The notes under the pieces were generated by a model that was given only the letters and a program-made list of their open reading frames with translations, ran no database searches and was not told the DNA's origin. A stretch of DNA of 64,000 nucleotides from Streptomyces sp. STR69 (GTDB taxonomy: Bacteria; Actinomycetota; Actinomycetes; Streptomycetales; Streptomycetaceae): NCBI RefSeq assembly GCF_024519455.1, contig NZ_JALJRY010000005.1, positions 330,210-394,209 of the forward strand, in the 5' to 3' direction. Position numbers and translations under genes: made by a program. Shown here piece by piece: positions 43,282 through 52,826 of this stretch (the first letter of the stretch is position 1; each line of letters opens with the position of its first letter).

Positions 43282-44460
43282 ATGCGCGATTCCTCTCGGC
43301 TCACCCGGCGTGCCGCTCTCGGTCTGACCGCCGCCGCCCTTCCCGTGGCAGCGGCCACTCCCGCGTCCGCGGCGACAGCGATAGGCGGTGAGCGTCTGGC
43401 CCGCGACGGGATCCAGACGAGTGGTGCCACCGGTCTGCCCAAGAAGCTCACCGCCCGCTCCTGGCTCGTCGCCGACCACAAGACCGGTGAGGTGCTCGCC
43501 TCGTACCGCGCGCACCAGCGCCTCGCGCCCGCGTCCACGCTGAAGATGCTGTTCGCCGACACCGTGCTGGGGAAGTTCGAGAAGACCCGCACCTACCGGG
43601 TCACCGACGCCGACCTCGCCGACGTCCCCTCCGGGTCCAGCATGGTCGGCGTCAAGCCCGGCATCACCTACACCGTCCACCAGCTGTGGCAGGGCGTCTT
43701 CCTTCGCTCCGGCAACGACGCGGTGCATGTGCTGTCCCACATGAACGGCGGCATCGCCAAGACGGTCGCCGAGATGCAGGCCAAGGCGAAGGACCTCCAG
43801 GCCCTGGACACCCATGTGGTGAGCCCGGACGGCTTCGACCACCCCGGGCAGGTCTCCTCGGCGTACGACCTCACGCTCTTCGCCCGGCACGGCCTGCACG
43901 ACGACGACTTCGGCGCCTACTGCTCCACCAGGACCGCGAACTTCCCGGCCGGCGGCAAGAAGACCTTCCAGATCCAGAACACCGACCGCCTGCTCACCGG
44001 CGCCTATGGCCTGCGCCCGTACAAGGGCATGATCGGTGTCAAGAACGGTTACACCAGCCACGCCGGAAACACCTTCACCGGCGCAGCGACCCGCGACGGC
44101 CGCACCCTGCTGGTCACCGTGATGCACCCGGCCAACGGCGGCAACGAGGTCTACAAGGAGACCGAGGCACTGCTCGACTGGGGCTTCGGCAGAGGGAGTT
44201 CGGCACGCGCCGTAGGCACGCTGGTCGAGCCGCTGAGCGAGGGCGGGGCGAGCGCGAGCCCGACGCAGTCGGGGAAGGGTGCCAAGGGGGCTCCGGGGGC
44301 CACGGGCGCGGCGGCCTCGTCGGCGGACGGTTCCTCGTCCTGGCGGCTGCTGGAGGGCGCGGCCGGAACGGTGGTCCTGCTCGCGGGCGGCGCGTTCGCG
44401 CTGCGCAGGCGGCGGGCGGCCGTAGCGGCGGCGAAGTCCCGCGAGGAAGACGGGAGTTGA
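43282..44460 (+). CDS. D-alanyl-D-alanine carboxypeptidase (penicillin-binding protein, S11)
   Basis: The product is 392 residues from ATG 43282. The N-terminal signal has a twin Arg (LTRRAALGLTAAALPVAAAT). Active-site motifs are S85-x-x-K88 (PASTLKM), S143-G-N145 and K254-N-G256 in place of the common KTG. A Ser/Ala/Gly linker and a C-terminal membrane helix (LLEGAAGTVVLLAGGAFALR) with an Arg-rich tail anchor it to the membrane. It trims the terminal D-Ala from peptidoglycan stem peptides. It is divergent from the ABC operon; a large nested hairpin follows. Confidence 0.9.
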   Translation: MRDSSRLTRRAALGLTAAALPVAAATPASAATAIGGERLARDGIQTSGATGLPKKLTARSWLVADHKTGEVLASYRAHQRLAPASTLKMLFADTVLGKFEKTRTYRVTDADLADVPSGSSMVGVKPGITYTVHQLWQGVFLRSGNDAVHVLSHMNGGIAKTVAEMQAKAKDLQALDTHVVSPDGFDHPGQVSSAYDLTLFARHGLHDDDFGAYCSTRTANFPAGGKKTFQIQNTDRLLTGAYGLRPYKGMIGVKNGYTSHAGNTFTGAATRDGRTLLVTVMHPANGGNEVYKETEALLDWGFGRGSSARAVGTLVEPLSEGGASASPTQSGKGAKGAPGATGAAASSADGSSSWRLLEGAAGTVVLLAGGAFALRRRRAAVAAAKSREEDGS

Positions 44461-44465
44461 ACTGT

Positions 44466-44549
44466 GCGACAGCCGTTCCACCGCCCGGTGTGAAACCTCG
44501 CGGTCCCACGCGAGGCCCACCCCCACCCGGGCAGTGGAACGACTGTCGC
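44466..44549 (-). terminator. Nested long inverted repeat in a convergent gap
   Basis: Outer arms 44466-44488 and 44527-44549 (23 bp) match except for two positions that are G-U wobbles in the minus-strand transcript. An inner perfect stem, CCTCGCG / CGCGAGG, lies at 44496-44502 and 44509-44515. It most likely ends the minus-strand SDR transcript. Confidence 0.6.
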
Positions 44550-44678
44550 CTCCCCCCTCGGTTTGGTCTGCGGAAGCTCAGTGTCTCAACTGTGAAGCTT
44601 TGGTGGAGAAGAGTTGAGCATAAGTCAGTAACCGGGCGCAATGGTGCGGACGGTCAAATTCCGTTTGTGCAACTTGCC

Positions 44679-45437
44679 TCAGCCACGGCCCACATACGGC
44701 ATCGAGGTCGCCAACACCGTCGCGAACTGCACATTCGCCGCCAACGGCAGCTCCGCCATGTGCCGCACCGTGCGCGCCACATCCGCGACATCCATCACCG
44801 GTTCCGGGGCTACCACCCCGTTGGCCTGCAACGCCCCGGTTTCCATCCGCCGCGTCATGTCCGTCGCCGCGTTCCCGATGTCGATCTGCCCGACCGCGAT
44901 CGAGTACGGCCGCCCGTCCAGCGACAGCGACTTCGTCAGCCCCGTCAGCGCGTGCTTGGTCGCCGTGTAGGCCACCGAGTGCGGCCGGGGCGTGTGCGCG
45001 GAGATCGACCCGTTGTTGATGATCCGCCCGCCCTGCGGCGCCTGCCCCTTCATCTGCCGGAACGCCGCCTGCGCGCACAGGAACGCCCCGTTGAGATTGG
45101 TGTCCACCACATGCCGCCACGCGTCGTACGGCAACTCCTCCACCGGCACCCCACCGGGCCCGAACGTCCCCGCGTTGTTGAACAGCAGATCCACCCGCCC
45201 GAACCGCTCCACGGTCGCCGCGAACAAGGCGGCCACGTCCTCCGGCCGCGCCACATCCGTCGCTACGGCGAGGGAGGCGCCCTCGGGCCCCAGCGCGGCC
45301 GTCTCCTCCAGCGTCCCGATGCGGCGGCCGGCCAGCGCCACCGACCAGCCCCCGCCCAGCAGTTCCACGGCGACCGCGCGGCCGATCCCGGAGCCCGCGC
45401 CGGTCACCACGGCGATCCTCGATTGCTCAGCGTTCAT
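44679..45437 (-). CDS. Short-chain dehydrogenase/reductase
   Basis: The product is 252 residues from ATG 45437. Classical SDR motifs: [13 protein letters not shown] for NAD(P) binding, [13 protein letters not shown], catalytic Ser in [10 protein letters not shown] and YxxxK in [10 protein letters not shown]. Substrate unknown. The gene starts 23 bases after the upstream Gfo/Idh/MocA gene on the same strand, so the two likely form an operon of two oxidoreductases. Confidence 0.9.
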   Translation of the reverse strand: MNAEQSRIAVVTGAGSGIGRAVAVELLGGGWSVALAGRRIGTLEETAALGPEGASLAVATDVARPEDVAALFAATVERFGRVDLLFNNAGTFGPGGVPVEELPYDAWRHVVDTNLNGAFLCAQAAFRQMKGQAPQGGRIINNGSISAHTPRPHSVAYTATKHALTGLTKSLSLDGRPYSIAVGQIDIGNAATDMTRRMETGALQANGVVAPEPVMDVADVARTVRHMAELPLAANVQFATVLATSMPYVGRG

Positions 45438-45460
45438 GGACCGCAGCCTACGAGCCGGAG

Positions 45461-46459
45461 TCACCCCTCCTGCGGGTACCGCACCCCGATCCGCTCCCGT
45501 ACCGCGTCCAGCGTGCGCATCACCGCGAGCGTGCCCTCAAGCGGCACCAGCGGCGACCCGGTCTCCCCGGCCCGCAGCGCGCGCATCACCTCCGCCGCCT
45601 CGTGCCGCAGCGTGTTGCGCGGCCCGTCCACCGGGTCGAGCACGAACTCCTCGGGGTCACGGCCGTCCCGGTGCAGCACGAACCGCTCCGGGTGGAAGAA
45701 ACCGTCCGGGATGTCGATCCGGCCCAGCGAACCGGTCACCGACGCCGACGTCCCCGTACCCCCGACGATCGAGCAGTGCAGCGCCGCCAGCGCGCCGCTG
45801 TCCCACGAGAACAGGGCCGCCGTCTGCAGATCGGCGCCCTCGGCGGAGAGCACGGCCGACGCCTTGATGTCGGCGGGCTCACCGAGCAGCAGGTGCGCGA
45901 ACGACACCGGGTACACCCCGAGGTCCAGCAGCGCGCCGCCGCCCTGCGCCGGGTCCCGCAGCCGGTGCGAGGGCGGGAACGGCCCCGCGAGCCCGAAGTC
46001 GGCCTGGATCGTGCGGACTTCACCGATCGCGCCGTCGTCCACAAGGGCCTTCAGCCGCCGTACCAGCGGATTGCAGTACATCCACATGGCCTCCATCAGG
46101 AAGCTGCCGCGCGCCCTCGCCAGCTCCACGAGCTCCGTGGCCTCACGGGAGTTGAGGGTGAAGGCCTTCTCGACGAGCACATTGCGTCCGGCCTCCAGAC
46201 AGAGACCGGCCGCCGCGCGGTGCGCCGAGTGCGGGGTGGCGACGTAGACGACATCGATGTCCCCGTCCTGTGCCAGCGCGGCCCAGTCGCCGTAGGCCCG
46301 CTCGATCCCGAACCGGTCCGCGAACGCCTTCGCCGACTCCTCCGTCCGCGAGGCCACCGCGACCACCTCGGCGTCCGGCAGATCGACCAGCGCCGCCGTG
46401 AACGCGGCGGCGATCCCACCGGTCGCCAGGATCCCCCAGCGCACCTTCTCTTCCGTCAT
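45461..46459 (-). CDS. Gfo/Idh/MocA-family oxidoreductase
   Basis: The product is 332 residues from ATG 46459. The nucleotide-binding start is [18 protein letters not shown], with the EKP-like motif as [10 protein letters not shown] in the usual place. [17 protein letters not shown] and [20 protein letters not shown] are characteristic of the dihydrodiol/xylose dehydrogenase branch. It probably acts on a sugar or sugar-like alcohol. Divergent from the MFS pump gene. Confidence 0.9.
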   Translation of the reverse strand: MTEEKVRWGILATGGIAAAFTAALVDLPDAEVVAVASRTEESAKAFADRFGIERAYGDWAALAQDGDIDVVYVATPHSAHRAAAGLCLEAGRNVLVEKAFTLNSREATELVELARARGSFLMEAMWMYCNPLVRRLKALVDDGAIGEVRTIQADFGLAGPFPPSHRLRDPAQGGGALLDLGVYPVSFAHLLLGEPADIKASAVLSAEGADLQTAALFSWDSGALAALHCSIVGGTGTSASVTGSLGRIDIPDGFFHPERFVLHRDGRDPEEFVLDPVDGPRNTLRHEAAEVMRALRAGETGSPLVPLEGTLAVMRTLDAVRERIGVRYPQEG

Positions 46460-46546
46460 CGCGGCCCCACCCTCGTTCACCAGACCCTCGGCACCCCGTA
46501 CGAGCTGAGAGCATAGGTGGCGGATCAGCCAGGGAGGGAGGGGCAC

Positions 46547-47833
46547 ATGCCCGAGCAGAGGGCGCAGGCACCGGCCGCGCCGCAGTCCGCCGTACCGTCG
46601 TCGCTCAAGGCGACCCGCCGCGCGGGCCTCCTCGTCGTCCTCGTCCTCGGCGGCCTCACCGCGACCCCGCCGCTGTCGATGGACATGTACCTCCCCGCGC
46701 TCCCGGCCGTCACCCGCGCCCTGCACGCGCCCGCCGCGACCGTCCAGCTCACCCTCACCGCGTGCCTCGCCGGCATGGCGCTCGGGCAGCTGGTGGTCGG
46801 CCCGATGAGCGACAGATGGGGCCGCAGACGCCCGCTGCTGACCGGCCTCGCCGTCTACGTCGTCGCGACCGCCCTGTGCGCGTTCGCGCCGGACGTGGAG
46901 TTCCTGGTCGCCTTCCGCCTGCTCCAGGGCCTCGCGGGCGCGGCCGGAATAGTGATCGCACGGGCCGTCGTACGAGACCTCTATGACGGCGTCGCCATGG
47001 CCCGCTTCTTCTCCACCCTCATGCTGGTCTCCGGGGTTGCCCCCATCGTCGCGCCGCTCGTCGGCGGCCAGATCCTGCGGGTGACGGACTGGCGGGGCGT
47101 GTTCGTCATCCTGACCTTCGTCGGGGCCGCCCTCGCCGTCCTCGTCTGGACCCGCCTCCCCGAGACCCTCGCCCCCGCCGACCGGCACATCGGCGGCACC
47201 GGCGAGGCCCTGCGCTCCATGCGCCGCCTCCTCGCCGACCTCCCCTTCACCGGCTACATGCTCACCGGCGGCTTCGCCTTCGCCGCCCTGTTCGCCTACA
47301 TCTCCGCGTCCCCCTTCGTCGTCCAGGAGATCTACGGCGCCTCCCCGCAGACCTTCAGCCTGCTGTTCGGCGTCAACTCGGTCGGCCTGGTCGCGGTCGG
47401 GCAGATCAACGGCAAGCTGCTGGTCGGCCGGGTCTCCATGGACAAGGTGCTGGGCGCGGGCCTGGCGGTGGTGGTAGCGGCGGCGACGGCCCTGCTCCTG
47501 ATGGCGACGGGCGCGTTCGGAGAGGTGGGCCTGGCCCCGGTGGCCACCGCGCTCTTCGTCCTGATGTCGGCGATGGGTGTGACCCTCCCCAACGCCCAGA
47601 CCCTCGCCCTCATGCGCACCAAGCACTCCGCGGGCTCCGCCTCCGCCCTGCTGGGCACGTCCTCCTTCCTCGTCGGAGCCGTGGCCTCCCCGCTCGTCGG
47701 CATCGCGGGCGAACACACCGCCGTACCCATGGCCGTCGTCCAACTGGTGGCCGCACTGGTGGCGGTGGCCTGCTTCGTGGGAATGTGCCGACCCTGGAAC
47801 ACCCGTACGACTCCGGAGGGAGTGGGCAGCTGA
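46547..47833 (+). CDS. Bcr/CflA-type MFS multidrug efflux transporter
   Basis: The product is 428 residues from ATG 46547, which has an excellent ribosome site (AGGGAGGGAGGGG). Twelve membrane helices are suggested. Signatures are PPLSMDMYLPALPAVTRAL, the Bcr/CflA start, and the loop motif GPMSDRWGRRRPLL, with RALQG-like AFRLLQGLAGAAG. It is expected to be a proton-driven drug exporter in the cytoplasmic membrane. Its stop overlaps the probable start of the beta-lactamase-fold hydrolase gene. Confidence 0.9.
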   Translation: MPEQRAQAPAAPQSAVPSSLKATRRAGLLVVLVLGGLTATPPLSMDMYLPALPAVTRALHAPAATVQLTLTACLAGMALGQLVVGPMSDRWGRRRPLLTGLAVYVVATALCAFAPDVEFLVAFRLLQGLAGAAGIVIARAVVRDLYDGVAMARFFSTLMLVSGVAPIVAPLVGGQILRVTDWRGVFVILTFVGAALAVLVWTRLPETLAPADRHIGGTGEALRSMRRLLADLPFTGYMLTGGFAFAALFAYISASPFVVQEIYGASPQTFSLLFGVNSVGLVAVGQINGKLLVGRVSMDKVLGAGLAVVVAAATALLLMATGAFGEVGLAPVATALFVLMSAMGVTLPNAQTLALMRTKHSAGSASALLGTSSFLVGAVASPLVGIAGEHTAVPMAVVQLVAALVAVACFVGMCRPWNTRTTPEGVGS

Positions 47834-48960
47834 GCGCCCCGAGACTGCGCAGCGACACACCGGAACGAGCCGGCCTCGACCCCGGGGAGCTCCGTCACCT
47901 GATCCGGGAGGTCCACGACCTCACCACCGGCGACCGCCCCTGGGCTGCGGGCGCCGTCGTGGTCGCAGGGCGCGGCCCGGTGATCGCCGTGGAGGAGGCG
48001 GCGGGCTGGGCCGTACGGTATTCGGCCTACGACCCCGAGACCGACCGGGGCGTCGAACTCCCGGTCGCCTCCCGTGTCCGGACAACGGTCGACACCCCCT
48101 TCGACCTGGCGTCCCTCACCAAACTCTTCACGGCGGTGGCCGCGATGCAGCAGATCGAGCGGGGCACCCTCGGCATCGACGCCCGCGTCGGCGCCTACCT
48201 CCCGGACTTCCGCGCCGCCGTTCGCCACGACATCACCGTCCGCCAACTCCTCACCCACACGTCCGGTCTGCGCCCCGAACTCCCGCTGTACGCCTGCGCG
48301 GACGACGCGGAACGCCTGGCGATGCTGCGGGCGGAGGCACCGGTGGCCGAGCCGGGCACGTATCTCTACTCCGACCTGAACCTCCTCCTGCTCCAGTTCG
48401 TCCTGGAACGCGTCAGCGGACGCACCCTCGACGTCCTCGTCCACGACGGCATCACCCGCCCCCTGGGCATGACGTCCACCGACTTCGGCCCGTGCCCCGG
48501 CGCGGCGGCCACCGAGGACCAGCGCCGCCCGTGGGCCAAGGCGGACCGGGGAATGCTGCGGGGCGTCGTCCACGACGAGAACGCGTGGGCGCTGGGTGGC
48601 GTGGCCGGCCACGCGGGCCTGTTCTCGACGGCCCGAGACCTGGCGATCTTCTGCCGCACCCTCCTGGCCGGGGGTTCCTACGGCCCCGCCCGCATCCTCG
48701 GCACGGACTATGTGGAGCTGCTCCTGACCCCGCCCGGGCTGGGCTTCGCCGTCGACCAGGCCTGGTTCATGGGGGAGTTGGCGGGGCGCGGGGCAGTGGG
48801 CCACACGGGCTTCACGGGAACGTCGCTGGTGCTGGATCCGGCGACGGACACGTTCCTGGTGTTGTTGGCGAACACGGTGCATCCCCGGAGGCGGGGGCCG
48901 GACAGTGGGCCGAGGGCGGCGGCGGGGACGCGGCTGGCGCGGGCGGTACGGGGTTTTTGA
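47830..48960 (+). CDS. Serine hydrolase, beta-lactamase / class C PBP fold
   Basis: About 376 residues if it starts at CTG 47830, which overlaps the MFS stop as CTGA and has GGAGGGA 8 bases upstream. The only conventional start giving the full domain is ATG 47785, inside the MFS gene. Motifs: SxxK in FDLASLTKLFT, YxN in YLYSDLNLLLL and HxG in GAVGHTGFTGTS. No signal peptide, so it probably acts in the cytoplasm as an esterase or amidase. It is coupled to the efflux pump gene, suggesting a joint resistance or detoxification role (inference). Confidence 0.85.
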   Translation: MSAPRLRSDTPERAGLDPGELRHLIREVHDLTTGDRPWAAGAVVVAGRGPVIAVEEAAGWAVRYSAYDPETDRGVELPVASRVRTTVDTPFDLASLTKLFTAVAAMQQIERGTLGIDARVGAYLPDFRAAVRHDITVRQLLTHTSGLRPELPLYACADDAERLAMLRAEAPVAEPGTYLYSDLNLLLLQFVLERVSGRTLDVLVHDGITRPLGMTSTDFGPCPGAAATEDQRRPWAKADRGMLRGVVHDENAWALGGVAGHAGLFSTARDLAIFCRTLLAGGSYGPARILGTDYVELLLTPPGLGFAVDQAWFMGELAGRGAVGHTGFTGTSLVLDPATDTFLVLLANTVHPRRRGPDSGPRAAAGTRLARAVRGF

Positions 48961-49015
48961 GGTGAGCCTTTTCAGCATCCGAGTCGGGTGGTGGGCGGGC
49001 ACAGGTCCCGGGGGT

Positions 49016-49034
49016 CTGGGGGCGGAGCCCCCAG
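49016..49034. terminator. GGGGGC-GGA-GCCCCC type hairpin
   Basis: CTGGGGGC and GCCCCCAG form a perfect stem around GGA, 55 bases after the hydrolase stop. Hairpins of this GGGGGCGGAGCCCCC kind are remembered as frequent in Streptomyces intergenic regions. Confidence 0.6.
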
Positions 49035-49073
49035 GGGCGTCGGCACGGACCCCGGGCCACTTAGAATCGGCGG

Positions 49074-50060
49074 GTGAACGACCCCGTGACCCCGGCCGAA
49101 ACCCTCCGTACCGCGCTCGCCGCGCTGCTCGGCGGGCTTCCGCCCCGGCAGGCCGCCGGCGCCGTAGAACGCCTGATCGGCAAGTACCGCGGGGCCACCC
49201 CGACCGACGCCCCGATCCTCAGGGACCGCGCGGACGTCGTCGCCTACGCCGCTTACCGGATGCAGGCCACCTTCGAAGCCGTACGCTCCGCGCTGGACGC
49301 GTTCGCCGATGCCGTGCCCGGCTGGGCTCCGCAGGGGCACACGGACGTCGGCGGTGGTACCGGCGCCGCGACCTGGGCCGTCACCGCCACCTGGTCCGGC
49401 GACCGCCCGGTGACCGTACTCGACTGGGCCGAGCCCGCACTCACGCTGGGGAGAGAGATCGCCGCCGCCAACCCCGGCCTGCGGAACGCCAGTTGGCGGC
49501 GGGCCCGCATCGGCTCGGCGCTCACCCTCGACCCCACCGACCTCGTCACCGTCTCCTACGTCCTCAACGAACTCACGGTCCCCGACCGCGCCGCCCTCGT
49601 CGACGCCGCCGCCGACGCGGCCCAGGCCGTCGTGATCGTCGAAGCCGGCACCCCCGACGGCTACGCCCGTGTCATCGAGGCCCGCGACCGGCTGATCGGC
49701 GCCGGGTTCCGCATCGCCGCCCCCTGCCCGCACAGCGCCGCCTGCCCGATCGTTCCCGGCGAGGACTGGTGCCACTTCTCGGCCCGGGTCAGCCGTTCCT
49801 CCCTGCACCGGCAGGTGAAGGGCGGCTCGCTGCCGTACGAGGACGAGAAGTTCAGCTACGTCGCCGCCACCCGCCTCCCCGTCGAACCCGCCCCCGCCCG
49901 GGTCGTACGGCGTCCGCAGATCCGCAAGGGGCAGGTACTCCTCGACCTCTGCGAGAGCGACGAGCACCTGCGCCGGACAACGGTCACCAAACGCCACGGC
50001 GACCTGTACAAGGCGGCACGGGACGCGAGCTGGGGAGACCCCTGGCCCAAAAAAGTATGA
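49074..50060 (+). CDS. Rsm22-family small ribosomal subunit-associated methyltransferase-like protein
   Basis: The product is 328 residues from GTG 49074. It has a SAM-type fold: a degenerate glycine motif GHTDVGGGTGAATWAV, acidic motif TVLDWAEPALTLG and VSYVLNEL. Rsm22-specific features are the Cys cluster CPHSAACPIV and DWCHFSARV for metal binding. RGDLY-like HGDLYKAARDASWGDPWP closes the protein. Related mitochondrial proteins help small-subunit assembly; bacterial function is not settled. Ends close to the next promoter region. Confidence 0.88.
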   Translation: MNDPVTPAETLRTALAALLGGLPPRQAAGAVERLIGKYRGATPTDAPILRDRADVVAYAAYRMQATFEAVRSALDAFADAVPGWAPQGHTDVGGGTGAATWAVTATWSGDRPVTVLDWAEPALTLGREIAAANPGLRNASWRRARIGSALTLDPTDLVTVSYVLNELTVPDRAALVDAAADAAQAVVIVEAGTPDGYARVIEARDRLIGAGFRIAAPCPHSAACPIVPGEDWCHFSARVSRSSLHRQVKGGSLPYEDEKFSYVAATRLPVEPAPARVVRRPQIRKGQVLLDLCESDEHLRRTTVTKRHGDLYKAARDASWGDPWPKKV

Positions 50061-50217
50061 CACTTTCGCCGAAACTGCCACACGTGTGTCTCGTCCCGCC
50101 TACCCCGCATGTGGGGTACCGCCTCCCCGGGCGCAGGATGGTGCGACCATGGGGGAAGTTCTCCGTACAACAACAGGACAAGAACAGCAGGGCGACAACA
50201 GCGAGGCGAGGAGATAG

Positions 50218-50955
50218 ATGAGCGCGACGTTCGGTGGCCGGACCGGTCGGCAGGGCAGACTCTCCTCGTGGCTGCGCGGACGCCGCCCGCAGGAGGAGGC
50301 CGCCGACGGCAGTGGGCGCGAGGCGCTGCTGCTCGCCGCCGCCGGAGCGGGACTGCCGCTCGCGCCCGCCGCGCACCCGGCCCCGGGGTACCGATGTTCG
50401 TGCGACCGTGTGGGCTGCCCCACACCCGCCCGGCACCCGGTGTCGTTCGCCTGGCAGACGCAGTCCACGACCGACCGTGCGCAGATCGAGCGCTGGGCCC
50501 GCCACCAGCCGCAGGCCAACTTCATCACCGCGACCGGCATGGTCAACGACGTCCTCGACGTCCCCCTGGAGGCCGGCCACGAGGCGCTGGAGCGGCTGCT
50601 CGCCGCCGGTATCGAGGTCGGACCCGTCGCCGCGAGCGACGACGGACGGCTGCTCTTCTTCACCCTCACCCGCGGCACCCCCGAGGACGAGGACGAGTGG
50701 TGGCCGTGCGAACTCGACTGCCACCCCGAGACGATGGACGAACACCCGGGGCTGCGCTGGCACTGCCGCGGTTCCTACGTCCTGGTCCCCCCGGCCCAAC
50801 TGCCCGGCGACAACCAGTCCGTGCACTGGGTACGCGGTCCCGAGCATCCCCTGCCCGACCCGCTGACCCTCCTGGAAACCCTCACGGACGCCTGCGCCCG
50901 CCACGCCGGCCAGGACTCCGACCGCGCGAACGAGGCCTGGCCACTGGGCCGTTGA
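50218..50955 (+). CDS. Bifunctional DNA primase/polymerase N-terminal-type protein
   Basis: The product is 245 residues from ATG 50218 with GAGGAGA upstream. The pattern REALLLAAAGAGLPLAPAAH, then CSCDRVGCPTPARHPVSFAW, ERWARHQPQANFITATG and VLDVPLEAGHEALERLL is the actinomycete single-domain version of the prim-pol fold; the acidic DxD catalytic residues of true prim-pols are only weakly kept (DVPLE). A role in replication is therefore uncertain; in Streptomyces these are widespread chromosomal proteins of unknown function. The 157-base upstream region has a TACCCC/GGGGTA inverted repeat. Confidence 0.8.
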   Translation: MSATFGGRTGRQGRLSSWLRGRRPQEEAADGSGREALLLAAAGAGLPLAPAAHPAPGYRCSCDRVGCPTPARHPVSFAWQTQSTTDRAQIERWARHQPQANFITATGMVNDVLDVPLEAGHEALERLLAAGIEVGPVAASDDGRLLFFTLTRGTPEDEDEWWPCELDCHPETMDEHPGLRWHCRGSYVLVPPAQLPGDNQSVHWVRGPEHPLPDPLTLLETLTDACARHAGQDSDRANEAWPLGR

Positions 50956-51001
50956 CCGCCGGGGCGCGCTGACCGCCAGGGGTTTTCGACCGCCCGATCC
51001 G

Positions 51002-51991
51002 TCAGCCGCCCTGTGCGGAGGTCAGCCCCTCGATCCGGCCCAGCACCGACACCTTGCCGCCCCGCTTCGGGTCCAACGCAACCTGGTTGGACACGAGTTG
51101 GAGGGTGAGGGACTGCTGCACGGCGCCCGTCGTCAGCGCCTGCACGTCCTTGTTCTGAGCCGGCACCGAGGTGCCCGTCGCCGCGGTCTCCTTCTGGAAG
51201 TAGCGCGTGGTGTAGAACACCAGCGCTCCGCCGTCCGCGGTGCGCAGCGCCAGCGGCGCGTAGTCGCCGTTCGTCACCGGTTCGTCGAGGAACTGGACGG
51301 CCAGACCGGGCTTGGTGGCCTTCTCGCGGTCCGCGCGCCACGCGCTGGTGTGCGCGCCGTCCGCGAAGTCCGTCCCGCCGCTCTTCAGGTATGTCGCGTA
51401 GCTCTTGCTCAAGTCCCCTGGCGCGACGGCGAGTTCGGCCGAGTTGACGGGCACTGCCTCGGCCCAGCCGTCCTTGTCGGTCCTGAACTTCGGTACGGCG
51501 GTGGGCGCGAGCAGCGTCAGATACGCCACCTGCCACGGCTCGGACAGGTCGTTGCGGGTGAACACCAGCAGCCAGCGGGCGCTGCCGCCCTTGTTGGCGG
51601 CGGTGTCGGCGAGGAACCAGCGCGGCCAGCCGGCCTTCTTCGGGATGGTGAACTTCGCGTCCGTCAGCTCCAGCGGGGTGTAACTCGGGTTCCCCGACGG
51701 GTGGTTGGTGTGTCCCGCCTTCAGCCGTGCCGCGTCGATGTCACCGAGCGCGCCGGTGACATGCGCGGCGTCCAGGGAACTGTCGTACGCCTTGTCCGCC
51801 GCGTTGTACGCGGTCGTGAACTGCTGGAGCGCCTTGGCGGCCTCGGCGCGCGTGGTGGCCGGGAGGACCTCGCGTTCCCCGTGGACCACCACGCATCCGC
51901 TCGCCGTCAGCGACAAAGCGGTCATCGAAGCCGCTATCAGTACGCGCCGGTCAAGCCTGCGGAGCCTTCGAGGGCTGCGATCCCTGCTCAT
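51002..51991 (-). CDS. Predicted lipoprotein, last gene of the efe iron-uptake cluster
   Basis: The product is 329 residues. The N-terminal signal ends LTASGC (Cys33), a weak lipobox. The mature part has two similar halves of beta-rich and helical segments (GWPRWFLADTAANKGGSARW LLVF; WQVAYLTLLAPTAVPKF; ALRTADGGALVFYTTRYFQK). No family is recognised by name. Its start overlaps the efeU end by 41 bases, so it is co-transcribed with iron-transport genes, which suggests a surface role linked to iron. Confidence 0.75.
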   Translation of the reverse strand: MSRDRSPRRLRRLDRRVLIAASMTALSLTASGCVVVHGEREVLPATTRAEAAKALQQFTTAYNAADKAYDSSLDAAHVTGALGDIDAARLKAGHTNHPSGNPSYTPLELTDAKFTIPKKAGWPRWFLADTAANKGGSARWLLVFTRNDLSEPWQVAYLTLLAPTAVPKFRTDKDGWAEAVPVNSAELAVAPGDLSKSYATYLKSGGTDFADGAHTSAWRADREKATKPGLAVQFLDEPVTNGDYAPLALRTADGGALVFYTTRYFQKETAATGTSVPAQNKDVQALTTGAVQQSLTLQLVSNQVALDPKRGGKVSVLGRIEGLTSAQGG

Positions 51992-52823
51992 CAGGTGTCT
52001 TCACCTTCCCCTTCCCGGAGGCGAACCCTACCGGGGCGAAGAACAGGGTGAGCGTGGGGATCAGGTACAGCAGCCACACCGTGATCTGCAGGACGGTCGG
52101 GTCCGGCTGGAAGTTGAAGACGCCCTTGAGGAGGGTGCCGTACCAGCTGTCCGGCGGGATCGTGCCGCTGATGTCGAAGGCCAGATTCGTCAACCCCGGG
52201 ATCCAGTCGGCCTCTTGGAGGTCGTGGAAGCCGTAGGCCAGCACACCCGCCGCGACCACGACGAGCATCGCGCCGGTCCAGGTGAAGAACTTCGCGAGGT
52301 TGATCTTCAGGGCGCCGCGGTAGAACAGCCAGCCGAGGAACACGGCGGTGGCCAGGCCCAGTCCGACGCCGACCAGCGGGCGCGGGGTGCCGTCGCTCGC
52401 CGCGTGCACCGACGCCCACACGAACAGCGCGGTCTCCAGGCCCTCGCGGCCCACCGCGAGGAACGCGGTGGCGACCAGCGCGCCGGTGCCCATCGCGAGG
52501 GCCGCGTCCAGCTTGCCGTGCAGTTCGGACTTGAGGTGCCGGGCGGTGCGCCGCATCCAGAACACCATCCACGTCACCAGCCCGACCGCGAGGATCGACA
52601 GCGAGCCGCCGAGCGCCTCCTGGGCCTGGAACGTCATCTCCTGGGAGCCGAATTCGAGCGCGCACCCGAAGCCCATCGCGATGAGGACGGCGACGACGAT
52701 GCCGATCCAGATCGGCTTCAGCGCGTCCCGCCGGTCCGTCTTGACCAGATAGGCGATCAGGATGCAGACGACGAGGCTGGCCTCCAGGCCCTCGCGCAGA
52801 CCGATCAGATAGTTGGAGAACAC
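51951..52823 (-). CDS. efeU: EfeU / FTR1-family ferrous-ferric iron permease
   Basis: The product is 290 residues from GTG 52823. Seven membrane helices are apparent. The two REGLE iron-permease motifs are present: IGLREGLEASLVV near the N-terminus and VGREGLETALFVW in the middle. The tail is soluble and charged. It moves iron across the membrane with EfeO and EfeB. It starts 3 bases after the efeB stop, so translation is probably coupled. Confidence 0.93.
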   Translation of the reverse strand: MFSNYLIGLREGLEASLVVCILIAYLVKTDRRDALKPIWIGIVVAVLIAMGFGCALEFGSQEMTFQAQEALGGSLSILAVGLVTWMVFWMRRTARHLKSELHGKLDAALAMGTGALVATAFLAVGREGLETALFVWASVHAASDGTPRPLVGVGLGLATAVFLGWLFYRGALKINLAKFFTWTGAMLVVVAAGVLAYGFHDLQEADWIPGLTNLAFDISGTIPPDSWYGTLLKGVFNFQPDPTVLQITVWLLYLIPTLTLFFAPVGFASGKGKVKTPDEQGSQPSKAPQA

Positions 52824-52826
52824 GGT

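Noticed and set aside
50100..50130. TACCCC/GGGGTA inverted repeat as an operator for the primase-like gene
   Set aside because: Only 6-bp arms in GC-rich sequence; not distinguishable from chance by eye.
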